DNA of 64,000 bases from an uncultured Faecalibacterium sp. (GCA_934548045.1 CAKTEM010000001.1:130348-194347); one strand, 5' to 3'. Shown: positions 1-8,532, numbered from the stretch's first letter. Notes: a model not told the origin generated them from the letters alone. Program-made: numbers and translations.

Positions 1-397
1 TCACCTCTTCGGCGTCGAGGTCACGAATTGCCAGACCGCCCAGAAACGGGCTGATGGGGTTATCAAAGTTGTCGAAGAAGATGGCCGGCGACGCATTGGG
101 GTTGACCTTTTCCATCGCGACGTTGACTTCCGGGCAGATGCCGATGGGCAGAACTGAATCCGTCGAGTCCGTATTGTAGCAGTCGTGGTGGATGTTCGAG
201 TCGCCTGCTCCCATAAATGGGTTCGGGTCGATGACTTTCGGGGTCAGCGGTTTTGGCGGAAGTGCCGTCTCTGCATCAGTGCTGAGCAGGTCGGAGAGGA
301 AACCATTCGTCTCGGCGGCGTTCGCGGTCGGCGTCAGACCACAGGCCAGCAGGGCAAGAGCGGAAGTGCTGAGGAAGCTGCGTCGTGTCAATTTCAT
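1..397 (-). CDS. Exported protein with Tat-type signal peptide (partial, runs off the window start)
   Basis: The reading frame is open from the ATG at 397 to the window edge, about 132 residues, with an AAGGAGGT ribosome site 7 bases upstream. The N-terminus MKLTRRSFLS has a twin-arginine motif, followed by a hydrophobic stretch and a likely signal-peptidase site after ANA. The mature part begins with a low-complexity linker and then a segment rich in N, D and P that I cannot assign to a family. It starts 28 bp after the sensor kinase stop on the same strand, so it is probably co-transcribed with that two-component system. Export by Tat is inferred from the motif; no tat genes are visible here. 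Confidence 0.75.
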   Translation of the reverse strand, partial: MKLTRRSFLSTSALALLACGLTPTANAAETNGFLSDLLSTDAETALPPKPLTPKVIDPNPFMGAGDSNIHHDCYNTDSTDSVLPIGICPEVNVAMEKVNPNASPAIFFDNFDNPISPFLGGLAIRDLDAEEV

Positions 398-425
398 AGA
401 AAGACCTCCTTGTTCATTTCTGTTC

Positions 426-1742
426 TTATAGATTCAAGAGAATATTCACCCGGAAGACCCCGTTTTCGGTCTCCACAGTCAGGTTTCCGTTATATTTATG
501 AACCGCTGTCTCGATGGAGACAAGCCCGATTCCCATGCCATCGTGCTTGGTCGAGTGCAGGGTGTCGCCCTCTTTTTTCAGCACGCCGTCATAGTTGTTT
601 TCGACCACCAGACCCAGCATCGCCGGGCTGAGCATCCGGGCCATCACACGCACCTGCCGCTGTTCCGGATGGAGTTTCCGGCTGGCGTGGAAGGCGTTTT
701 CCAGCAGATTTCCCAGCATCATGCAGAGGTCAGCTTCCGGCACTGCCAGAAACTTGGGCAGCTCCAGCGTCCACTCGATGGGGATATTCCACTGATGTGC
801 CTCGTGGTCGTAGTGGCCGGCCAGTGCATCCACTGCCGGGTTTGCGCAGAGGGTCGGCCGCTCTTCGCTGAGTTCCGTCTCGTACTGGCTGAGGTAGTTT
901 TTCAGCTCATCCAGCTGGCCGCTCTCTGTCAGACCAGCGATGACATGCAGATGCTGGCGGAAATCGTGCCGCAGATGCCGGGTCTGTTCCATGTAGGTCC
1001 GAAGCTCCATATAGCGTCGGGATTCCACGGCCAGCAGCTGATTTTCCCGGTCGAGCTGAGAGTTCCGGGTGTATTCCCGTGCGACCTTGTACATCTCGTA
1101 CAGAAGCAGGAAGATACCCAGCAGTGAGATCAGCACCGCCAGAACTGAGATGATCATCAGGCGGTTCATCAGGACGATGGACGTATCTTTTGGCATACAG
1201 AAAATCAGATACGCCGCGTACAGTGCCGGCAGCGGCCATGCGGACTGCCAGAACGCCTCGCCGTGATACTCTTTCAGCAGCCAGCTGCTCCACCGGACAG
1301 CGGTGAACCAGAAGATCGTGGAAAGGACGATTGACAGACTTAAACAAATCAGCGAGGTTGATATCAGACAGACCGGCTGGTCGTTGTACATCTCCGCCCG
1401 GGCGTTCAGGATGACCGAGAGCAGCGAGCAGACCGCCATCATGACCGCCGTGATGGAAAACAGAAATACCGTCTGGCTGACCGAGACCTGCGGAGCCACA
1501 CGCCACCGCAGCGTCCAGAAGGTCATGATCAAGAGCGGTATCAAAAAGAAGTTACTGCTCACTTCCAGCAACGTACACAGCACCGAAAAGCTCACGCACA
1601 CCGCCGTTATTACGGCGATTACCAGCGCGTAGGTTTTCTTCGGCGATTTGAGATAGTCTCGCAACGGTGCAAGACAAAGGAACGCAGCCGGATAAAGCAC
1701 CGCATAATCCAGAAAATAGCGTACAAACAATTCAAGATCCAA
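426..1742 (-). CDS. GHKL-type sensor histidine kinase (AgrC/LytS-like class)
   Basis: About 438 residues. The first ~190 are hydrophobic and look like six or so membrane segments. A short linker follows, then a dimerisation/phosphoacceptor motif LRHDFRQHL near residue 260 (the H after R is the likely phosphorylated residue). A GHKL ATPase domain completes the protein, with an N-box NLLENAF and a G-box DGMGIGL. I chose the TTG at 1742 because it lies 7 bases after AAGGAGGAG; an upstream in-frame ATG would overlap the regulator gene deeply. It follows the LytTR regulator by 16 bp, as in peptide- or signal-sensing pairs. The signal is unknown and no AgrD-like peptide was seen. Confidence 0.88.
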   Translation of the reverse strand: MDLELFVRYFLDYAVLYPAAFLCLAPLRDYLKSPKKTYALVIAVITAVCVSFSVLCTLLEVSSNFFLIPLLIMTFWTLRWRVAPQVSVSQTVFLFSITAVMMAVCSLLSVILNARAEMYNDQPVCLISTSLICLSLSIVLSTIFWFTAVRWSSWLLKEYHGEAFWQSAWPLPALYAAYLIFCMPKDTSIVLMNRLMIISVLAVLISLLGIFLLLYEMYKVAREYTRNSQLDRENQLLAVESRRYMELRTYMEQTRHLRHDFRQHLHVIAGLTESGQLDELKNYLSQYETELSEERPTLCANPAVDALAGHYDHEAHQWNIPIEWTLELPKFLAVPEADLCMMLGNLLENAFHASRKLHPEQRQVRVMARMLSPAMLGLVVENNYDGVLKKEGDTLHSTKHDGMGIGLVSIETAVHKYNGNLTVETENGVFRVNILLNL

Positions 1743-1758
1743 TGTTTTTTCTCCTCCT

Positions 1759-2475
1759 TCAGCGTTCTTTCCGCATCTGGCGGAACTGATACTGTGTGAA
1801 TTGTGCGAACAGATTGTTTTTATCTTTCTGCCGGACCGGAAGCCGCACACCGTCCAGCATTTCGATGCAGTCGCCATCGAATCGAAGCACCTTGTCCATG
1901 TTCAGGATGACGCCCCGGTTGCAGACCATAAAATTGGGTTCCGTCCGCAGTTCCTGCTCCACCTGCGCGAAGTTGGACACCGCTCGGCACTCGCCGTCAT
2001 CGGTCATGACCCGGACGAAGTGGTTCTGCGCCATCGCGTAGTGGATCTTTTTCAGCGGCAGAAGCACGACCTGCCGCGAAATGCGGACTTCCAGCTCCTT
2101 TTCCGGCTGGCCCAGCACCCGGCGCAGCTCCTCGGTCAGATGATGTACTTTTTCTTCTTTGTATGGTTTCAGCAGGTAATCAAACGGATGTACCGGGAAC
2201 GCATCCCATACATATTCCGGCGACGACGTCACAAAGACGATGATCAGTTTCGGATCGGCCTGCCGCAGCTGCCGCGCCGTCTCGATGCCGTTTGTTCCCT
2301 CCATGCAGATATCCAGAAAGACGACTTCGTAGCTTTCCGCAGCAAATACTGCGAGAAAATCATCTCCGGATGAAAACCACTCACAGTTGATTGTTCCGAG
2401 TTCCCGGCTGAGCAGTTTTTTCAGCCGCTCTGCATCCGGCCGCTGGTCCTCTACGATTGCTATTCGCAGCTTCAT
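1759..2475 (-). CDS. LytTR-family response regulator
   Basis: 238 residues: a receiver domain with the acidic pair E9-D10, phosphorylation site D55 (in VFLDICMEG) and a conserved lysine in the FDYLLKPYK segment, then a C-terminal LytTR DNA-binding domain from about residue 130. Proteins of this type bind direct repeats upstream of targets and usually partner a GHKL kinase, which here follows immediately. The start has a GGGAGG site 8 bases upstream. The exported protein downstream of the kinase is a plausible output or partner of the system. Confidence 0.92.
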   Translation of the reverse strand: MKLRIAIVEDQRPDAERLKKLLSRELGTINCEWFSSGDDFLAVFAAESYEVVFLDICMEGTNGIETARQLRQADPKLIIVFVTSSPEYVWDAFPVHPFDYLLKPYKEEKVHHLTEELRRVLGQPEKELEVRISRQVVLLPLKKIHYAMAQNHFVRVMTDDGECRAVSNFAQVEQELRTEPNFMVCNRGVILNMDKVLRFDGDCIEMLDGVRLPVRQKDKNNLFAQFTQYQFRQMRKER

Positions 2476-2498
2476 CGCTACGCCTCCCTTACGACTTT

Positions 2499-2504
2499 AT
2501 TATA
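2499..2504 (-). promoter_or_regulatory. Extended -10 element of the two-component operon
   Basis: TATAAT preceded by TG-N (TGGTATAAT on the minus strand) lies 23 bases before the regulator start. No convincing -35 hexamer is present, as often seen with extended -10 promoters. Confidence 0.5.
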
Positions 2505-2586
2505 CCATGATTTTCCTCGCATGGAATTGCCATTCACGCACGAAACGACCCCGTTCGCGCAGGTTTGGCATACTTTTCCAGTTTTT

Positions 2587-2970
2587 TCAACCATTTGAAG
2601 ACAGCAAAACGCCGCAGGCCTCGTTGTCGTTCAAACGCAGGTCGAGCCAGACGCCCTTGACCTCGACTTTGATCTTTCCATCGCCGTTGACATCCTCGCT
2701 CAGGGATTCCAGCTTGGTTTCCAGCGCGCTCAGAAATGCTTCGTCCGGTTCGGTGCGGCCGACCACCGTCACGGTATCGTCCGGTTCTACCGTCGTCGCG
2801 CGTTGCCATGCAAAATAGCCCAACGCCAGCACCGCCGCCGCGATGAGCGCGACATAATACCAGTGATAGTGCCACCAGTTCGCACGGGCTTCGGCAGGGG
2901 TCAGCTCACGGGACTCTTCCTGCACGAGGTCTTCGGGTTTGATATCGCGTTCGTAACGGTAGGATGCCAT
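2587..2970 (-). CDS. Single-pass membrane protein of unknown function, possibly C-terminally truncated
   Basis: 127 residues. A charged N-terminal tail (MASYRYERDIKPEDLVQEES) and a WWHYHWYY patch precede one membrane helix at about residues 38-57 (VALIAAAVLALGYFAW). An extracytoplasmic part follows with a DVNGDGKI segment. Related Firmicutes proteins I recall share this N-terminus but continue for several dozen residues beyond the point where this one ends. The end (ACGVLLSSNG) may therefore result from a frameshift or deletion. No function is known. A possible terminator of the upstream remnant separates it from its neighbour. Confidence 0.6.
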   Translation of the reverse strand: MASYRYERDIKPEDLVQEESRELTPAEARANWWHYHWYYVALIAAAVLALGYFAWQRATTVEPDDTVTVVGRTEPDEAFLSALETKLESLSEDVNGDGKIKVEVKGVWLDLRLNDNEACGVLLSSNG

Positions 2971-3009
2971 GACAGTGTCCTCTTTTTTTTGGTTTTCTTT
3001 TAGGATAGC

Positions 3010-3043
3010 ACAAATTCCCGGGCAGTGACAGGCTGTCCGGGAA
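3010..3043 (-). terminator. Hairpin between the pgm remnant and the membrane-protein gene
   Basis: An inverted repeat AATTCCCGGRCA with a short loop. The T-run is stronger on the plus strand (GTTTTTT from about 3048), so its polarity is uncertain. Confidence 0.45.
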
Positions 3044-3084
3044 TTGTTCCGTTTTTTACACGCGCGTGCGCAGGCACTTCAGAC

Positions 3085-3427
3085 TTATGCCTGTAACAGC
3101 TCTTTCGACGCGGCGGACAGCTTTGCATTGATGGCGTCTGCGGCTTCCTCGGTGGGAGCGACAGCGGACAGGTAAACTTTAATTTTTGGCTCGGTGCCGG
3201 AAGGACGAACCATCAGCTTCGCACCACCGGCAAGACGGAACTCGAGGACATTCGCCTTCGGCAGGCCGGTACCCTCGGTATTGTAATCGAGGACGGATTC
3301 CACGGCGATACCTCCGATCTCAGCCGGCGGCGTCTCACGCAGTTTCTTCATGATGGCCTGCATAGACCAGCTTCAAATCTGCGATGCCTGCACCATCGCC
3401 GACGTGCTGTGCATAGACCGCATCTAT
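3085..3427 (-). pseudogene. pgm: Phosphoglucomutase/phosphomannomutase remnant with internal deletion
   Basis: Positions 3085-3363 encode the C-terminal domain (about 92 residues, starting MQAIMKKL), including the phosphate-binding loop VRPSGTEPKIK. Directly upstream, in a different frame (3362-3427), the translation reads IDAVYAQHVGDGAGIADLKLVY. That matches the middle of the same enzyme family just before its conserved TPLNG loop. Everything between these parts and the whole N-terminal half, including the active-site serine, is missing. It cannot make an enzyme. It sits beyond the terminator of the ABC importer operon, beside an unrelated plus-strand remnant. Confidence 0.85.
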
Positions 3428-3544
3428 TTACAGCCCATCCTTCATCACGGAGAGCAGAAAACGCATACCGTGGAACTGACGATTCTTCCAACGGCAGACG
3501 AAGACCCGACGGAGTTCTATCTGCTGGCTCTGATCATCGCGTGA
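3428..3544 (+). pseudogene. C-terminal remnant of an unidentified plus-strand gene
   Basis: An open frame ending at 3544 reads LQPILHHGEQKTHTVELTIL... and closes with EFYLLALIIA. It looks like a genuine protein C-terminus, but it has no start of its own because upstream of 3428 the DNA belongs to the phosphoglucomutase remnant on the other strand. The two broken genes therefore meet head to head. I do not recognise the family. Confidence 0.4.
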
Positions 3545-3566
3545 TTGGAGCATCTGAGAGAGCATC

Positions 3567-3617
3567 AAAAAAGACCGGAACCGCCAAGCCTTTCGGCAGA
3601 GCAGTTCCGGTCTTTCT
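3567..3617 (-). terminator. Terminator of the ABC importer operon
   Basis: Arms AAAGACCGGAAC and GTTCCGGTCTTT enclose about 23 bases, and on the minus strand are followed by a T-rich tract. It lies 36 bp past the last permease gene. Confidence 0.8.
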
Positions 3618-3652
3618 GTATTCAGGCCGCAAAGCAGCCTTTTTGTGTTTGT

Positions 3653-4570
3653 TTAACGCGAGCCCTTATCGTAGGGGATACCCTCGGCCTTGGGAGCCAT
3701 GCTGTTCTTAGAAGTGAACGCAAGGATAACCATGGATGCAATGAACGGCATCATGTTATAGATGTTGCTCGACCAGCCGAAGCTCGACAGGAAGGTGGAG
3801 TCGGCGATGTTTGCCAGACTCTTGAAGACTGCGAAGAACATTGCCGCGCCAAAGATGTTGAAGGGCTTCCACTGACCGAAGATCATAACAGCCATTGCAA
3901 GGAAGCCTGCACCGGCGACGCCGACCTCGAAGTTCCAGGTCTGGACGGGAGGCACGATATAAGCCATGCCGCCGATTGCACCCAGCGCGCCCGAGATGAC
4001 AACACCTGCATAACGCATCTTATAGACGTTGATACCGACCGAGTCCGCAGCCTGAGGATGCTCACCGCAGGCACGCAGACGCAGACCGAAACGGGTCTTG
4101 TACAGGACAACGTAGCTGATGATCAGCAGGATGAGGCCCAGCGGCACAAAGATGCTCAGCTCCAGCTTGCCGATGCTGAACAGGAAGGGCTTGTTGGAGT
4201 AGTTCAGCTTTGCACTGCCGCTCTCGCTGAAATATTTTGCGATGACGACAGCGACCGCTGTTGCCAGCAGGTTCAGTGCAGTGCCGCCGATGGTTTGGTC
4301 GGCTTTCAGGTTGATGGACGCGAACGCCAGCAGCAGGCTGTAAACTATACCGGCCAGTGCTGCGACCAGAATCGAAATGAGAACGACTGCAAAAGCAGGC
4401 AGACCGCTCGGAAGCATCGTCAGGGTCAGGACACCGGCAACACCACCGATGACCATGATGCCTTCCAGTGCGATGTTGATGATACCGGAATGTTCGCTGA
4501 ACATGCCGCCCAGTGCGACCAGCATCAGGACGATGCCGTACAATAGCGTATATTTGATCAGAAGCAGCAT
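3653..4570 (-). CDS. ABC transporter permease, nucleoside/BMP type (second permease)
   Basis: About 305 residues, hydrophobic throughout, with 8-9 predicted membrane segments. The conserved core includes GIINIALEGIMVIGG near the N-terminus and a KADQTIGGTALNLLATA segment, typical of RbsC/YufQ-type permeases that pair with BMP-family lipoproteins. The ATG at 4570 is 1 base after the previous permease stop, with GGAGGG inside the end of that gene, so translation is likely coupled. It is the last gene of the importer operon. Nucleosides are the best guess for substrate, by family only. Confidence 0.88.
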   Translation of the reverse strand: MLLLIKYTLLYGIVLMLVALGGMFSEHSGIINIALEGIMVIGGVAGVLTLTMLPSGLPAFAVVLISILVAALAGIVYSLLLAFASINLKADQTIGGTALNLLATAVAVVIAKYFSESGSAKLNYSNKPFLFSIGKLELSIFVPLGLILLIISYVVLYKTRFGLRLRACGEHPQAADSVGINVYKMRYAGVVISGALGAIGGMAYIVPPVQTWNFEVGVAGAGFLAMAVMIFGQWKPFNIFGAAMFFAVFKSLANIADSTFLSSFGWSSNIYNMMPFIASMVILAFTSKNSMAPKAEGIPYDKGSR

Positions 4571-4571
4571 T

Positions 4572-5732
4572 TTACTTGCCCTCCTTTTTTGCATTTGCCG
4601 GAGCAGGCTCTGCGTTCACGTTGGTCTTGTCAGCGTTCTTGAACAGCAGGGCGTGGATCTTGCCGCGGAACAGCATCGAGAATGCGCACAGGTAGATGAT
4701 GATGCCGCTGATAAGGTCCGAAATTTCCGTCGGATAATACTTGGTGGACAGGAAGGAGCCGCCGACCGAGATATGCGAGATGAACAGTGCCGAGAAGATG
4801 GTGCCGATGGGGTTCGAGCTTGCCAGCAGAGCGACCGGGATGCCGTTGAAGCCCATTGCCGGCAGGCTGGTGGAGTTCAGCGGATTCCACTCGGAAACGC
4901 TGGACAGATAGTACAGACCAGCACCAAAGCCAGCCAGCGCACCGGCGATCGCCATCGAGAGGACGATGTTCTTCTTCTCGTTGATACCGGCGTACTTGGC
5001 GGCGTTCTTGTTCAGACCGACTGCTTTCAGCTCATAGCCGAAGGTGGTCTTTTCTAGAACGATCCAGACGATGATCGCAACCGCGATGGCGAGGAAAATC
5101 GCAATGGTGGTGCTGTTGGTCTGGAACATCTTATTCAGACCGAAATCCGGGATGATGGACTGTGCATAATCTGCGTTCTTGCGCAGGTTAAAGGTACGGG
5201 TGTTGCGAGCATCGTACATCGGGCCGGTACCGTTCTGGTAGATCAGTTCGTTCACCAGATACAGACCGATCCAGTTGAACATGATAGCGGTAATGACTTC
5301 GTTGATGTTCAGGTATGCCTTAAAGAAGCCGGGAATCGCGCCCCAGATGCCGCCGAAGATGGTAGCGACCAGCAGGCAGACGAACCAGGGCAGTTTCAGC
5401 ATGATGGCACAGTAGAGTGCGCCATAAGCACCCAGCGTATACTGACCGGCTGCACCGATATTGAACAGGCCGGTCTTGAACGCAAAACCGACAGACAGAC
5501 CGGTCATGATGAGCGGTGCCGCATTCGCCAGCGTTTTACCGACACCATAGGGGGCATCGTAGAAGCCGCCCTTGAGGATACGGACGAGGCCTTCGTTCCA
5601 TGCGTGGCCCGGATTGATGGCCAGCAGAACGATAAAGCCAACGACCAGACCGATGAGAATACACAGCAGAGCTGCCAGAACGCTTGTGACCGAGCTCTGG
5701 ACACCGCTGTGCGCGAGTTTTTTCTTGTTCAT
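4572..5732 (-). CDS. ABC transporter permease, nucleoside/BMP type (first permease)
   Basis: 386 residues. A short cytoplasmic tail is followed by about ten membrane segments. Typical features are the long extracellular loop after GHAWNEGLVRILKGGF, the AAPLIMTGLSVGFAFKTGLF segment and the conserved FNIGAAGQ motif of YufP/NupP-like permeases. Together with the smaller permease and the double ATPase it should form the membrane core of an importer for nucleosides or a related compound. It starts 6 bp after the ATPase gene, with a GGGGAG ribosome site inside that gene's end. Confidence 0.9.
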   Translation of the reverse strand: MNKKKLAHSGVQSSVTSVLAALLCILIGLVVGFIVLLAINPGHAWNEGLVRILKGGFYDAPYGVGKTLANAAPLIMTGLSVGFAFKTGLFNIGAAGQYTLGAYGALYCAIMLKLPWFVCLLVATIFGGIWGAIPGFFKAYLNINEVITAIMFNWIGLYLVNELIYQNGTGPMYDARNTRTFNLRKNADYAQSIIPDFGLNKMFQTNSTTIAIFLAIAVAIIVWIVLEKTTFGYELKAVGLNKNAAKYAGINEKKNIVLSMAIAGALAGFGAGLYYLSSVSEWNPLNSTSLPAMGFNGIPVALLASSNPIGTIFSALFISHISVGGSFLSTKYYPTEISDLISGIIIYLCAFSMLFRGKIHALLFKNADKTNVNAEPAPANAKKEGK

Positions 5733-5738
5733 TCCTGT

Positions 5739-7274
5739 TTACTCCCCTTTCCCCTGTTTGCACGCGCCGGCCATATACAGACCCAGCTCCTGCACAGTGG
5801 TGGTCTTGGGGTCAAATTCGCCTACGATCTCGCCCTCGTACATAACAAGGATGCGGTCGGACAGGTTCATGACCTCATCCAGTTCGAGACTTACCAGCAG
5901 AACGGCCTTGCCCTTGTCGCGCTCCGCCACGATCTGCCGATGGATATACTCGATCGCGCCGACGTCCAGACCACGGGTCGGCTGAACAGCCACCAGAAGC
6001 TTGGGGTCGCGGTCGATCTCACGGGCGATGATAGCCTTCTGCTGGTTGCCGCCGGACATGCTGCGGACGATGGTCGAGCTGCCCTGACCGCTGCGGACGT
6101 CGTACTGCGCGATCAGCTTGTCCGAATACTCCCGGACAGCGTCCTTCTTGATGAAGCCGCCCTTCTGGAACTCGGGCTGCCAGTACCGCTGAAGAACGAT
6201 GTTGTTCTCGAGGGTATAATCCAGCACCAGACCGTGTTTGTGGCGGTCTTCGGGGATGTGGCTCATGCCGTCCTTGGAACGCTGACGGATGGACTCGTGG
6301 GTGATGTCTTTGCCGCCCAGCATAATTTTGCCGCTGTTGATCTTTTCCAGACCGGTCAGGCCATAGACGAACTCAGTCTGACCGTTGCCCTCGATACCTG
6401 CCAGACAGACGATCTCACCGGCACGCACATTAAAGGATACGTTCTTGACTGAATCCTTCTTGTGCAGGCTGTTGTGCATGGTAACGCCCTCGACATCCAG
6501 CACAACTTCACCGGGCTTGCTCGGCTTCTTCTCGACCTGCAGCTGGACATCACGGCCGACCATCATACGGGAAAGCTCTTCCTTATTGGTATCGGCGATG
6601 TCCACAGTACCCATGTACTTGCCCTTGCGCAGGACGGTGCAGCGGTCTGCGACAGCCATGATCTCGTTCAGCTTGTGGGTGATGAAGAGGATGGATTTGC
6701 CCTCTTTCTTGAAGCCGCGCATGATCTCCATCAGTTCGTCGATCTCCTGCGGCGTCAGAACTGCCGTCGGCTCATCGAAGATCAGGATCTCGTTGTCGCG
6801 GTAAAGCATCTTCAAAATCTCGACACGCTGCTGCATACCGACCGAGATATCGCTGATGAGCGCATCCGGGTCAACACGCAGACCGTACTTCTCGCTCAGA
6901 GCGACGACCTTCTTGCGTGCCTCCGCCTTCTGCAGGAAGCCCATCTTGTTCGGCTCCACGCCCAGAATGATGTTGTCGAGAACGCTGAAGCACTCCACCA
7001 GCTTGAAGTGCTGATGCACCATGCCGATGCCGAGCGCATTCGCATCGTTCGGGTTGTTGATTGCAACCTCTTTGCCATTCTTGAGGATCTTACCAGCTTC
7101 CGGCTGATACAGGCCGAATAGCACGCTCATCAGCGTACTCTTACCAGCACCATTTTCGCCCAACAGAGCGTGCACCTCGCCTTTACGCAGTTGCAGGGTG
7201 ATATCATCGTTCGCTTTGATTCCAGGGAATTCCTTGGTAATGTGGAGCATCTCGATCACAAAATCCTCTGCCAA
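5739..7274 (-). CDS. ABC transporter ATP-binding protein with two nucleotide-binding domains
   Basis: About 511 residues, the usual size for RbsA/YufO-type ATPases. The N-terminal domain has a Walker A GENGAGKST, signature VGMQQR and Walker B LIFDEPTAVL. The C-terminal domain has a degenerate Walker A (AGIEGNGQTE), signature SGGNQQK and a Walker-B-like LLVAVQPTRGLDVGA without the usual acidic pair, typical of the non-catalytic half in this family. I chose the TTG at 7274, which lies 10 bases after AAAGGAG. It is the first gene of the three-gene importer operon. The substrate-binding BMP lipoprotein normally found next to it is not in this window. Confidence 0.9.
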   Translation of the reverse strand: MAEDFVIEMLHITKEFPGIKANDDITLQLRKGEVHALLGENGAGKSTLMSVLFGLYQPEAGKILKNGKEVAINNPNDANALGIGMVHQHFKLVECFSVLDNIILGVEPNKMGFLQKAEARKKVVALSEKYGLRVDPDALISDISVGMQQRVEILKMLYRDNEILIFDEPTAVLTPQEIDELMEIMRGFKKEGKSILFITHKLNEIMAVADRCTVLRKGKYMGTVDIADTNKEELSRMMVGRDVQLQVEKKPSKPGEVVLDVEGVTMHNSLHKKDSVKNVSFNVRAGEIVCLAGIEGNGQTEFVYGLTGLEKINSGKIMLGGKDITHESIRQRSKDGMSHIPEDRHKHGLVLDYTLENNIVLQRYWQPEFQKGGFIKKDAVREYSDKLIAQYDVRSGQGSSTIVRSMSGGNQQKAIIAREIDRDPKLLVAVQPTRGLDVGAIEYIHRQIVAERDKGKAVLLVSLELDEVMNLSDRILVMYEGEIVGEFDPKTTTVQELGLYMAGACKQGKGE

Positions 7275-7326
7275 TCTGCTCACTCTCCTTTCGTGTCCTG
7301 TCGACACCTGTTCTATTCTATCTTTC

Positions 7327-7332
7327 ATTATA
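7327..7332 (-). promoter_or_regulatory. Probable -10 element for the ABC importer operon
   Basis: TATAAT on the minus strand, 53 bases before the ATPase start, lies in an AT-rich 200-bp leader (7275-7477). The candidate -35 (TGTGCA, 17 bp upstream) is weak. I saw no riboswitch-like fold in the leader. Confidence 0.45.
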
Positions 7333-7477
7333 CAGTATTTTTGACATTTTGCACACTCGTTTTTTCCTTTTTGGTAGATTGTTGAAGTATAAGTATTACT
7401 TTTGTGCAATTTATACAAAATTTGTTTCTTTCACCATTTGACCTAGTTTTTTCGAGTCTTTCTGCCTTTTTATGCGC

Positions 7478-7512
7478 AAAAAGCTTCCCTGACTACAATC
7501 AGAGAAGCTTTT
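7478..7512 (-). terminator. Terminator after the VOC/RraA pair
   Basis: Arms AAAAGCTTCYCTGA surround a short loop, and a T-run follows on the minus strand, 10 bp past the VOC stop codon. Confidence 0.8.
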
Positions 7513-7521
7513 CATCCAGAT

Positions 7522-7881
7522 TTAACCCAATTTCTGTTCTTTCAGCTCGAACTTGATGCCATTCGGGAGCATGAACCAATGATGGCCTTTTCCGGGAACT
7601 GGCACTGCGCCATAGGGTCTTGCTTTTTCCAGAACGGCGTCCACGCTGGCGACCTGAAATGCGAGGTGGTGATAGCGGCCGTTCTCCTGACTGGGGTCAT
7701 CCACCTTGAGCAGCTGGATGCCGCCATCCAGCCAGACCGAGGACGGGTCATTCTCCGGGCCTTTCGCGCGGTAAATTTTCATGCCCAGAACCTTTTCAAA
7801 AAAGTCCGCAGCGGCGGCGATATCCGTCACATCAATGGAAATATGGTCGATGGGGCAGAAGGTTTCGGTACATTCACGCAT
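7522..7881 (-). CDS. VOC-superfamily protein (glyoxalase/bleomycin-resistance/dioxygenase fold)
   Basis: 119 residues, the length of a single VOC domain. The pattern is typical: IDHISIDVTD at the start, FFEKVLGMKIYR, a central YHHLAFQV with metal-ligand-type histidines, and a C-terminal MLPNGIKFELKE with a glutamate. Such proteins bind a metal and act on small metabolites; the exact reaction cannot be read from the sequence. It starts 15 bp after the RraA-like gene with an AAAGGAG site and shares its terminator, so the two form an operon divergent from the citrate-type transporter. Confidence 0.85.
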   Translation of the reverse strand: MRECTETFCPIDHISIDVTDIAAAADFFEKVLGMKIYRAKGPENDPSSVWLDGGIQLLKVDDPSQENGRYHHLAFQVASVDAVLEKARPYGAVPVPGKGHHWFMLPNGIKFELKEQKLG

Positions 7882-7896
7882 AGAGATTCTCCTTTA

Positions 7897-8532
7897 TCAC
7901 TTCTTATCTTTATCCGGCCAGATGATACGGGGGATCACCTCGCCGGTCTGTTTCATCTTATCGATGGTATACTTCTGGGCGGCAACTTTCCGCCGGGTCT
8001 TTTCGAGAACGAAGGGGATCTCCTCCGGGCGAAGCACCAGCACGCCATTGCAGTCGCCCACGATGATATCGCCCGGGTTGACAGTCACACCGCCGCAGAC
8101 GACCGGAACATTCATCTGCCCCTGATTCTTCTTTTTGGCGGTGCCGGGTGTCACGCCGCGCGCATAGACCGGGAATCCTGTCTCCCGGCAGCCTTCCAGA
8201 TCCCGGAACAGGCCATCAATGACGACACCCTCCGCCTGCTTCATCTGGGCGCAGAGGCTCCGGTGGTCGCCCCAGTAGCTGCTCTTGAGCCAGCCCTTGC
8301 CTGCAATGACTAACACCTGACCCGGTTCCAGTGCTTCGATGGCGGTCGGGATGAATCCGCCGTCATCTTCCGGCACATCCACAGTCAAGGCCGGGCCGAC
8401 GATTTTCTTCTCCGAGACAAAGGGTTTTATCTGATAATCCATCGTCTGAAATTCCGCGCAGCCATCGCACAGCTCAGGCGTCGAGAACTCTCGCAGCTGC
8501 TCGATGAGCGACGCCAGCATTTTCTGTTCCAT
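7897..8532 (-). CDS. RraA-like protein (HMG-aldolase / oxaloacetate decarboxylase-like family)
   Basis: 211 residues covering the whole RraA fold. The conserved centre GVVIDGLFRDLEGCRETGFPV carries the D-G-x-x-R-D active-site pattern of 4-hydroxy-4-methyl-2-oxoglutarate aldolases, many of which also decarboxylate oxaloacetate. GDIIVGDCNGVLVL follows near residue 155. True RNase E inhibitors share the fold but lack a role in organisms like this. Because it is divergent from a 2-hydroxycarboxylate transporter and near citrate lyase accessory genes, oxaloacetate decarboxylation is an attractive inference, unproven. An AGGTGA site precedes the ATG. Confidence 0.85.
   Translation of the reverse strand: MEQKMLASLIEQLREFSTPELCDGCAEFQTMDYQIKPFVSEKKIVGPALTVDVPEDDGGFIPTAIEALEPGQVLVIAGKGWLKSSYWGDHRSLCAQMKQAEGVVIDGLFRDLEGCRETGFPVYARGVTPGTAKKKNQGQMNVPVVCGGVTVNPGDIIVGDCNGVLVLRPEEIPFVLEKTRRKVAAQKYTIDKMKQTGEVIPRIIWPDKDKK

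Noticed and set aside
7275..7477. Riboswitch in the leader of the ABC importer
   Set aside because: The leader is AT-rich with no conserved purine-riboswitch core or terminator/antiterminator pair that I could find.
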